From Bacillus crepusculi (GTDB lineage: Bacteria > Bacillota > Bacilli > Bacillales > Bacillaceae): a stretch of 64,000 nucleotides of DNA. The notes under the pieces were generated by a model. The model ran no database searches and was not told where the DNA came from. It saw nothing but the letters and a program-made list of their open reading frames with translations. Made by a program: the position numbers and the translations under genes. Positions within the stretch are counted from its first letter, which is position 1. The number at the start of each line of letters is the position of its first letter. Shown in pieces: positions 57,394 through 64,000 of this stretch. Where the stretch lies: NCBI RefSeq assembly GCF_014764715.1, contig NZ_JACXXE010000007.1:62001-126000 (forward strand), in the 5' to 3' direction.

Positions 57394-59277
57394 ATGAGTT
57401 TATTGAATGTAGAAGGATTATATAAAACCTATGGCGAGAAAACGCTGTTTGATCATATTTCTTTTCATATAGAACCAAAGGAACGAATCGGATTGATTGG
57501 ACCTAATGGAACAGGAAAGTCAACGCTCCTAAAGGTCATCGCAGGTCTCGAATCGTTTGAGGAGGGTGACATCACGAAGGCAGGGACACTTGATATCGAA
57601 TTTCTCGAGCAAGAGCCTGAAATGGGCGGGAATGAAACGATTCTTGACTACATTTTTTCTGGAACGGCACCAATGATTCAAACGATGAAGGCGTATGAAC
57701 AGGCGCTCGCCGAATTAGAGCATGATCCGCAAAATGAGGCAAAACAAGAAGCGCTGATGCGCATGCAAAATCGAATGGATCAGGAAGATGCATGGGATGC
57801 GAACCTTTCAGCAAAAACGATTTTAACAAAGCTTGGTGTCAAAGATGTAAGCCGCTCTGTTCATGCGTTATCAGGCGGACAGAAAAAGCGTGTCGCGATT
57901 GCTAAAAACTTAATCCAGCCTGCGGGGTTGCTGATTTTAGATGAGCCGACCAACCATCTCGATAATGCAACAATCGAATGGCTTGAAGGATACTTAAGTC
58001 AATATAGCGGTGCTGTCATTCTTGTGACACATGATCGTTATTTCTTAAATCGTGTCGCCAATCGGATTTATGAATTAAATCAAGGGCAGCTCTATACGTA
58101 TAAAGGGAATTATGAAGTCTTTTTAGAAAAAAGAGCGGAACGAGAAGCAGAAGCTCAGGTGAAAGAAACGAAGCGTCAAAACCTGCTTAGACGAGAGCTT
58201 GCATGGCTGCGGCGAGGAGCAAAAGCAAGAACGACAAAGCAAAAAGCACGCATCGGTAGAGTCGAAGAGCTGAAGGAGCAAAAAGGGCCAGATGCGAAGG
58301 GAGAGCTTGATTTTGCTATCGGCTCACACCGCCTAGGAAAACAAGTGATAGAGGCAGAAGACTTGTCGATTTCATTTGCTGGCCAGACCCTTGTGGAGCG
58401 GTTTACTGATTTAGTCGTGCCGGGTGACCGTATTGGCTTGATTGGACCGAATGGAGTCGGCAAAACCACTCTACTTAACTGTCTAGCGGGTAACATTGAA
58501 CCGACCACCGGACAATTAACGATTGGACAAACAGTCCGCATTGGCTATTACACGCAGGAACATAAAGAAATGAATGAAGAGCTGACCATCATTGAGTACA
58601 TCAAGGAAACAGCAGAAATCGTCAAGACATCTGATGGCGCCATAGTGACAGCAGAGCAAATGCTGGAACGGTTCCTATTCCCAAGATCCATGCAGCGTAC
58701 TTTTATACGCAAGCTGTCAGGCGGAGAGCGTCGCAGATTGTATTTATTGAAAGTTTTGATGGAAGAGCCGAATGTTCTCTTTTTAGATGAGCCGACGAAC
58801 GATCTTGATACAGAGACGCTCAGCATTTTAGAGGATTATTTAGAGCAGTTCCCAGGCGTTGTCATCACGGTGTCGCATGACCGTTACTTCCTAGACCGAG
58901 TCGTTCATCGCCTGCTTGTTTTTGAAGGAAATGGACGCATTTCACACTTCCAAGGCGCTTACAGCGATTACATGGAGCAAGAAAAGGAAGAGAAGCGAAC
59001 AGAGGCAAAGCCTGCTGAAAAACAAGTGGAAGCAGCACCTAAAAAGAGAAAAAAACTTTCCTACAAAGACCAGCTTGAATGGGACGGGATTGAAGACCGG
59101 ATTCAGGAATTAGAGGAAAAACATCAGCAGCTTGAAGCCAGCATTGCTGAAGCTGGCAGTGATTTTGGGAAAATTCAAGAGTTGATGGACAAGCAAAAAG
59201 CAGTCGCTGAAGAATTAGAACAAGCGATGGACCGCTGGACAGAGCTGTCGCTGATGATTGAGGAATTAGAAGGGTAA
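57394..59277 (+). CDS. yfmR: YfmR, ABC-F translation factor (Uup-like)
   Basis: A 627-residue ABC-F protein, close to B. subtilis YfmR, which helps stalled ribosomes together with EF-P. Two ATPase domains: Walker [10 protein letters not shown] and GPNGVGKTT; signatures [12 protein letters not shown] and [12 protein letters not shown]; Walker [13 protein letters not shown] and [12 protein letters not shown]. The linker between the domains and the C-terminal coiled coil (from about 535, [20 protein letters not shown]) are typical of Uup. No membrane part is present. Confidence 0.93.
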   Translation: MSLLNVEGLYKTYGEKTLFDHISFHIEPKERIGLIGPNGTGKSTLLKVIAGLESFEEGDITKAGTLDIEFLEQEPEMGGNETILDYIFSGTAPMIQTMKAYEQALAELEHDPQNEAKQEALMRMQNRMDQEDAWDANLSAKTILTKLGVKDVSRSVHALSGGQKKRVAIAKNLIQPAGLLILDEPTNHLDNATIEWLEGYLSQYSGAVILVTHDRYFLNRVANRIYELNQGQLYTYKGNYEVFLEKRAEREAEAQVKETKRQNLLRRELAWLRRGAKARTTKQKARIGRVEELKEQKGPDAKGELDFAIGSHRLGKQVIEAEDLSISFAGQTLVERFTDLVVPGDRIGLIGPNGVGKTTLLNCLAGNIEPTTGQLTIGQTVRIGYYTQEHKEMNEELTIIEYIKETAEIVKTSDGAIVTAEQMLERFLFPRSMQRTFIRKLSGGERRRLYLLKVLMEEPNVLFLDEPTNDLDTETLSILEDYLEQFPGVVITVSHDRYFLDRVVHRLLVFEGNGRISHFQGAYSDYMEQEKEEKRTEAKPAEKQVEAAPKKRKKLSYKDQLEWDGIEDRIQELEEKHQQLEASIAEAGSDFGKIQELMDKQKAVAEELEQAMDRWTELSLMIEELEG

Positions 59278-60210
59278 TGAAAAAAGGATTGAAACAAAAA
59301 ACTGTAGAGTTGCTCTACAGTTTTTTTGATAAGAGCATTTGGCATAGGCATCATGCTGGTGAATGGACTCCTCATTTCGACACTCGACTTGAAAGCCTCT
59401 GATCCATTGCTGTTCATATAATTCGATGGCAATTAACCTTGTGACATCTTCTACAAAGCGTGGATTTTCATAAGCCTCTTCTGTTACTTTCTTTTCATCA
59501 GGTCTTTTGAGAACGGGATACAGCGGTGCACTCGCATTAGACTCCATGATATGCAAAAGAGCGGCTTTCATATCGTCAGGATGCAATGTGTGTTCAAACA
59601 ACTCTACTTGAATGGAAACAGATCCGCGCTGATTATGTGCGCCGTATTCACTGATTTCCTTGGAACAAGGACATCATGTGGTGACCTGTGCATCGCAGCC
59701 AACATGACAGGTCCATCCGTGCTTTTCATGAAAATGGACGTCATATGTCATAGTCGCGTGCATCAAGCCTGATTTCCCAGTGACTGGGCTCTTTTTTTCT
59801 ATGTACCAAGGGAAGGAAGCTTGAACTGAGGCAGATGACTGATTCATTTGCTGGGCAAGCAGTGCTGTCAATTCTTTTAAAGAATTCATATCAAGCGGCT
59901 TGCCGCTCTCATAAAACGAGTGCAGGTGTTCGGTGAGGCGGCTCATATGAATCCCTTTTTGATGAGCTGGCAAAGATGTACTTAGTGCAAAGTCAGCGGG
60001 AGTGGTTTGGTGCTGTGGTGCCGTTTTAGAGACGATATGTACTGGATAGGACATACGGCAGATGCCCACTTGTTCAAGATCAAAATAAAAGTTCTGCTCA
60101 GTATTCTGTATGTCAGTCATGTCCTCTTTTTGACAAGGCTTCGTTCCAAGGCTTGGTGGTACAGATCCAAATAGCTGATGACGGTTTTTTTTAGGCGGGA
60201 AAGAAAACAT
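59266..60210 (-). pseudogene. folE2: FolE2, GTP cyclohydrolase IB, interrupted by TGA
   Basis: One continuous minus-strand frame (314 codons) encodes the zinc-independent GTP cyclohydrolase FolE2 (YciA/FolEB of B. subtilis), first step of folate synthesis, except for a single TGA at 59674-59676. It stands where the family has Leu in [10 protein letters not shown], right before the active-site cysteine segment ([17 protein letters not shown] follows in frame). Both halves are otherwise well conserved: [64 protein letters not shown]. After AYA the frame reads on through the yfmR terminator, so the natural stop may also be lost. AAAGGAGG precedes ATG 60210; a Zur box lies upstream. Most likely a recent nonsense mutation or a sequencing error. 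Confidence 0.85.
59295..59328. terminator. Terminator of yfmR
   Basis: AAAAAACTGTAGAG / CTCTACAGTTTTTT stem with loop TTG and T7. The folE2 frame on the other strand reads through it. Confidence 0.9.
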
Positions 60211-60224
60211 GTCATGCCTCCTTT

Positions 60225-60245
60225 AAATCGAAATGATTACTATTT
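60225..60245. promoter_or_regulatory. Zur box of folE2
   Basis: The 21-base site, core ATCGAAATGATTACTAT, agrees with the B. subtilis Zur consensus (AAATCGTAAT-N-ATTACGATTT) at all but two positions. Zur represses the yciC-yciA (folE2) genes of B. subtilis when zinc is plentiful. Confidence 0.75.
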
Positions 60246-60283
60246 ATTTTGCATTAAATGATAAAGGAAATCAATATCAAATA

Positions 60284-60320
60284 CTTTAACGTTTACGTTA
60301 AGGTTATGGAGGTGTATAAT
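60284..60320 (+). promoter_or_regulatory. yfmP promoter with MerR-type operator
   Basis: TTTACG (60292-60297), a 17-base spacer and TATAAT (60315-60320), 33 bases before yfmP. The dyad CTTTAACGTTTACGTTAAGG (60284-60303, 8 of 10 arm pairs) overlaps the -35. B. subtilis YfmP represses its own operon, which fits an operator at this place. Confidence 0.6.
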
Positions 60321-60353
60321 AAAATATGAATTGATGAGCAGGAGGCACTGGCG

Positions 60354-60779
60354 ATGGAATGGATGAAAATTGATCAAGTGGCGAAAAGAAGCGGACTGAC
60401 AAAACGGACGATTCGTTTCTATGAAGAGATTGGTTTATTATCAGCACCAAAGCGAACAGAGGGCGGCGTCAGACTTTACTCAGAGGACGACATGGAAGAA
60501 CTAGAGAAAGTGATGCAGGCGAAAGAGGTACTCGGCTTTTCTTTACAAGAGCTTCAATCGTTTATGGAAATAGGAAAGCAGTTAGAGCTGAATAAAGAAG
60601 GTTACTTGCTCTCACTTGATCCGAAGGAACGATTAGAGAAGCTGTTAGATATTGATGCGCAGCTGAACGAACAGCATCAATTGATTACAAAAAAACTTGA
60701 AACGATTCAATCCTTTAAAAAGGACCTTGAAACGATGAAGGAAAGAGCGGCTCATGCGATTGAGCAATTACAAAAATAA
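60354..60779 (+). CDS. yfmP: YfmP, MerR-family regulator
   Basis: A 141-residue MerR regulator: winged helix MKIDQVAKRSGLTKRTIRFYEEIGLL at the start, then RLYSEDDMEELEKV, and a C-terminal dimerisation coiled coil (about 80-135). It lacks the metal-binding cysteines of CueR-like proteins. In B. subtilis YfmP represses the yfmP-yfmO operon. AGGAGG lies eight bases before ATG 60354. Confidence 0.88.
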   Translation: MEWMKIDQVAKRSGLTKRTIRFYEEIGLLSAPKRTEGGVRLYSEDDMEELEKVMQAKEVLGFSLQELQSFMEIGKQLELNKEGYLLSLDPKERLEKLLDIDAQLNEQHQLITKKLETIQSFKKDLETMKERAAHAIEQLQK

Positions 60780-60835
60780 ACACCTCTGCGTGTTTATTTT
60801 ATTTTGTCAACAATTGAAGGAAAGGTTCTGATGGA

Positions 60836-62026
60836 ATGAAGGAAGAAGAAGTATTGAAACAGCGTACAAGTCTGCTTAGGCAGCCAAAGGCCGTTTGGGC
60901 TGTTGCCTTTGCGTGTGTGATTTCGTTTATGGGAATTGGGCTCGTAGATCCGATTTTGCCAGCCATTGCCTCACAATTACACGCATCTCCAAGTCAGGTC
61001 TCTCTTCTATTTACAAGCTACTTGCTTGTGACCGGCTTTGTGATGTTTTTTACCGGCTTTATTTCTAGTCGTATTGGGGCGAAATGGACGTTATTAGTTG
61101 GACTTATCTTTATTATTGTCTTTTCTGCTCTAGGCGGTACCTCTTCAACGATTCATGAATTAATTGGTTTTAGAGGTGGATGGGGTATTGGGAATGCCCT
61201 ATTTATTTCAACTGCACTCTCTGTCATTGTTGGTGTATCTGTTGGAGGAAGTGCAAAGGCCATTATTTTATATGAGGCTGCTCTAGGTCTTGGGATTTCG
61301 GTTGGACCGCTCCTTGGCGGTGAGCTTGGAACGATCTCATGGCGCGGCCCATTCTTTGGCGTTGCGGTGTTAATGCTCGTCGCTCTTTTAGCCATTACGT
61401 TAATGCTTCCACCCGTGCAGAAGCCTCAGAAAAAAGTGAAATTATTCGAGGCGGTTGGGGCTTTAAAATATAAAGGGCTTTTAACGATGGCATCTGCCGC
61501 TTTCTTATACAATTTCGGTTTCTTTGTTCTTTTAGCGTATTCGCCATTTGTGCTACATCTGGATGAGCATGGTCTTGGTTATGTCTTTTTTGGATGGGGA
61601 CTATTTTTGGCTGTGACATCCGTTTTCTCAGCGCCGGTTATTCATCGCAAGCTTGGAACATTGACTTCCCTTGTGGTTCTTTTTGCTTCGTTTGCTGTGA
61701 TTTTATTCGGTATTGGGGTATGGACTTCGCATATTGTGGTCGTGATCTGCGGAATTGTCATTGCTGGGGGAATTCTTGGCATGATCAATACAGTACTCAC
61801 GACGGCTGTAATGGGGTCTGCACCTGTCGAGCGTTCAATTGCTTCATCCTCTTACAGTGCTGTACGGTTTATTGGAGGCGCCATTGCTCCTTGGATTGCC
61901 GGCGTACTCGCTGAAGCCTACACAGCAAGCACGCCATATTATGTAGGGGCTGCTGTTGTGCTCTTAGGAATGATCATCCTACTCCTTGGACGTAAGCATT
62001 TGGTGAATATACAGGCGGGCCATTAA
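60836..62026 (+). CDS. yfmO: YfmO, MFS efflux transporter
   Basis: A 396-residue 12-helix drug/H+ antiporter-like protein. Motif A-like GFISSRIGAKWTLLVG lies between helices 2 and 3, and GLGISVGPLLGGELG is the motif C of export-type MFS proteins. It follows yfmP by 56 bases and is presumably controlled by it. The substrate is uncertain. Confidence 0.88.
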   Translation: MKEEEVLKQRTSLLRQPKAVWAVAFACVISFMGIGLVDPILPAIASQLHASPSQVSLLFTSYLLVTGFVMFFTGFISSRIGAKWTLLVGLIFIIVFSALGGTSSTIHELIGFRGGWGIGNALFISTALSVIVGVSVGGSAKAIILYEAALGLGISVGPLLGGELGTISWRGPFFGVAVLMLVALLAITLMLPPVQKPQKKVKLFEAVGALKYKGLLTMASAAFLYNFGFFVLLAYSPFVLHLDEHGLGYVFFGWGLFLAVTSVFSAPVIHRKLGTLTSLVVLFASFAVILFGIGVWTSHIVVVICGIVIAGGILGMINTVLTTAVMGSAPVERSIASSSYSAVRFIGGAIAPWIAGVLAEAYTASTPYYVGAAVVLLGMIILLLGRKHLVNIQAGH

Positions 62027-62035
62027 ATCAAGAAA

Positions 62036-62066
62036 AGCCTTATATCTTATGAAGATATAAGGCCTT
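62036..62066. terminator. Bidirectional terminator between yfmO and yfmM
   Basis: AGCCTTATATCTT / AAGATATAAGGCC stem with an ATG loop; T5 on the plus strand, TTTTC on the minus. Confidence 0.85.
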
Positions 62067-62073
62067 TTTGTGA

Positions 62074-63627
62074 TTACAGCACTTTTGTCGTCCAAGATTC
62101 GCAATTCCAAGTTTCAGTTGCAACATCCTGATAAAATTCAGGTTCGTGGGAAATCAATAAGACACTGCCTTTATATTCTTTTAACGCACGTTTTAGTTCT
62201 TCTTTGGCATCGACATCTAAGTGGTTTGTCGGCTCATCGAGAACAAGCAAATTCGTTTCTTCATTGATCAGCTTGCAAAGACGAACCTTTGCTTTCTCTC
62301 CTCCGCTTAAAACAGACACGCGACTTTCAATATGTTTTGTCGTTAATCCGCATTTTGCAAGAGCGGCTCTCACTTCATATTGCGTGTAAGAAGGGAAGGT
62401 ACTCCACACCTCTTCAATACAGGTGTTGCTGTTTTGCTCTTTTACTTCTTGCTCAAAGTAGCCAATGTGCAGGAATTCTCCTCGTTCCACCTCACCAGAA
62501 ATTGGCGTGATTTCTCCAAGAAGACTTCGCAGCAACGTCGTTTTCCCGATACCGTTTGCACCGTATAACGCAATTTTTTGCCCGCGTTCCATTTTCAAAT
62601 TCAATGGACGAGAGAGCGGCTCATCATAACCAATGACCAAATCTTTCGTTTCAAAAATCAGTTTCCCGGAAGTACGTGCCGGCTTAAAGTGGAATTCTGG
62701 TTTTGGCTTTTCTGACGCTAATTCAATCATGTCCATTTTATCCAGTTTCTTTTGACGAGACATGGCCATATTTCGAGTGCTGACACGTGCTTTGTTTCTC
62801 GCGACAAAATCCTTTAATTCAGCCACTTCCTGCTGCTGCCTTTTATAGGCTGCTTCTAGCTGCTGCTTTTTCACTTCGTACACTTGTTTAAATTGATCAT
62901 AATCACCAACGTATCGCGTGAGTTCTTGATTTTCCACATGATAAATCAAGTTAATGACACTGTTTAGGAACGGAATATCATGTGAAATGAGGATAAACGC
63001 ATTTTCATATTCCTGCAAATAGCGCTTCAGCCATTCAATATGCTGTTCATCTAAATAGTTGGTCGGCTCATCGAGAAGAAGAATTTCAGGCTTTTCTAAC
63101 AGCAATTTCGCAAGCAATACTTTTGTACGCTGTCCACCGCTCAGCTCCGTCACATCACGGTCCAGCCCGAGATCCGTTAACCCAAGACCTCTTGCAATTT
63201 CCTCTACCTTGGAATCAATAATATAAAAATCATTATTCGTTAGGGCATCCTGAATGACACCGACTTCTTCTAAAAGCTTTTCCAGCTCATCAGGATCTGC
63301 TTCACCCATTTTTTCGTAAATGTCATTCATTGCGGCTTCCATGGAAAATAAATAATGGAATGCATCTTGAAGGACTTCACGAATTGTTCTTCCTTTTTCA
63401 AGCACGGTATGCTGATCAAGGTAGCCGACACGGACATTTTTCGCCCATTCGACCTTTCCTGCATCTGGCTCCAGCTTGCCAGTAATAATATTCATAAACG
63501 TTGACTTTCCTTCACCGTTGGCGCCAATTAAACCGACATGCTCGCCTTTTAATAAACGGAAGGAGACTTCGTGAAAAATGGCTCTGTCGCCAAAGCCATG
63601 GCTTAAATCTTTAACAGATAATATCAT
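62074..63627 (-). CDS. yfmM: YfmM, ABC-F ATPase
   Basis: A 517-residue ABC-F protein without membrane parts, close to B. subtilis YfmM (518). Walker A GANGEGKST and GANGIGKTT; signatures LSGGQRTKVLLA and LSGGEKAKVRLC; Walker B ILLLDEPTNYLD and [12 protein letters not shown]. The inter-domain linker (about 240-305, VYEVKKQQLEAAYKRQQQE) is the ribosome-contacting helical arm of the family. Shorter than YfmR, as it lacks the C-terminal coiled coil. ATG 63627 with GAGGTG upstream. Confidence 0.92.
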   Translation of the reverse strand: MILSVKDLSHGFGDRAIFHEVSFRLLKGEHVGLIGANGEGKSTFMNIITGKLEPDAGKVEWAKNVRVGYLDQHTVLEKGRTIREVLQDAFHYLFSMEAAMNDIYEKMGEADPDELEKLLEEVGVIQDALTNNDFYIIDSKVEEIARGLGLTDLGLDRDVTELSGGQRTKVLLAKLLLEKPEILLLDEPTNYLDEQHIEWLKRYLQEYENAFILISHDIPFLNSVINLIYHVENQELTRYVGDYDQFKQVYEVKKQQLEAAYKRQQQEVAELKDFVARNKARVSTRNMAMSRQKKLDKMDMIELASEKPKPEFHFKPARTSGKLIFETKDLVIGYDEPLSRPLNLKMERGQKIALYGANGIGKTTLLRSLLGEITPISGEVERGEFLHIGYFEQEVKEQNSNTCIEEVWSTFPSYTQYEVRAALAKCGLTTKHIESRVSVLSGGEKAKVRLCKLINEETNLLVLDEPTNHLDVDAKEELKRALKEYKGSVLLISHEPEFYQDVATETWNCESWTTKVL

Positions 63628-63779
63628 TTTTTACACCTCAAATAGTTTCAAAACGGCTAGTGCCTCTCATGATTATATCGAACTGTTCGGCTCGATAAAA
63701 GCATCAAAAGAAAAATTGCGTTTCAAAGCTGATTTTGAGATACTTAAGGATAGATTGAATGAGGATAAAGGAGATCGAC

Positions 63780-64000
63780 ATGACGGAAAATTGGGCATTT
63801 TTGAAAGAAGCAAAGCCATTTATTCAAGAAAACTTTCAAGCGGCTGGCTTCGAAAAACCAACAGCTATACAAGAACAAACAGCAGAATGGATTACGGAAA
63901 AACGTGATGTGATCGCAGAATCACCAACTGGAACAGGGAAGACACTTGCGTATGTGTTGCCGCTTTTAAATAAAATTGATGTGAATATCAAACACCCGCA
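63780..64000 (+). CDS. yfmL: YfmL, DEAD-box RNA helicase (partial)
   Basis: The first 73 codons of a DEAD-box helicase, cut by the window end. Visible: the Q motif FEKPTAIQEQ and Walker [17 protein letters not shown]. In B. subtilis YfmL acts in 50S subunit assembly and lies next to yfmM. AAAGGAG lies before ATG 63780. DEAD and later motifs are outside the window. Confidence 0.9.
   Translation, partial: MTENWAFLKEAKPFIQENFQAAGFEKPTAIQEQTAEWITEKRDVIAESPTGTGKTLAYVLPLLNKIDVNIKHP

Noticed and set aside
59674-59676. TGA in folE2 read as selenocysteine
   Set aside because: The family has Leu here, not Cys, there is no sign of a selenocysteine insertion element, and I know of no selenoprotein system in these Bacillus species.

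Overview
The window is chromosomal DNA of a low-GC, endospore-forming Firmicute. Gene content, gene order and protein sequence look like the Bacillus subtilis group, most probably the B. pumilus / B. safensis / B. altitudinis branch; this is recalled similarity, not a database search. I see no prophage, insertion sequence, CRISPR array, rRNA or tRNA. Two blocks follow the B. subtilis map: yerA to rlmCD (about 1-26 kb) and the yfn/yfm genes (about 43-64 kb). Between them lies a more strain-variable segment (26-42.9 kb).

Left block: the end of an adenine deaminase, a decayed gene, yerC, a decayed DUF3916 gene, yerD, two small genes, then the pcrB-pcrA-ligA-camS operon (archaeal-type prenyl lipid, helicase, DNA ligase, lipoprotein). 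Next come yerI, sapB, the osmostress proline transporter opuE, gatCAB (Gln-tRNA amidotransferase), the TetR gene yerO divergent from the RND pump swrC, a nucleoside hydrolase, dgkB and rlmCD.

Middle block: a dihydrouridine synthase, an orphan SMI1/KNR4 protein, an alpha-glucoside PTS cluster (RpiR regulator, EIICB, GH4 6-phospho-alpha-glucosidase), an Rrf2 regulator with a thioredoxin-reductase-like flavoprotein that share a dyad operator, small unknown genes, a lone GH4 6-phospho-beta-glucosidase (licH) beside a second RpiR gene, two MFS transporters, a YbaK-type deacylase, a LysR regulator and a DUF3900-like gene. A small DUF1540 gene has a sigma-B-type promoter, and a perfect Fur box lies beside it with no obvious client.

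Right block: yfnHGFED (sugar nucleotide and glycosyltransferase operon of the B. subtilis spore crust), yfnC, pbpC (PBP3), a DASS carboxylate transporter, a spore cluster (GerPC-like, GerPA-like, cotP, ydgA, ydgB), the permease yfnA, a TPR glycosyltransferase, the ABC-F genes yfmR and yfmM, folE2 under a Zur box, yfmP-yfmO, and the start of the helicase yfmL.

Most noteworthy: an in-frame TGA inside the active-site motif of the otherwise intact folE2 gene; two copies of a 105-120 bp intergenic repeat with inverted ends, both placed directly after transcription-terminator stems; the shared Rrf2-type operator; the orphan Fur box placed to drive RNA antisense to the DUF1540 gene; three candidate sigma-B promoters; and several genes in visible decay. 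I did not find a convincing new multi-gene system.
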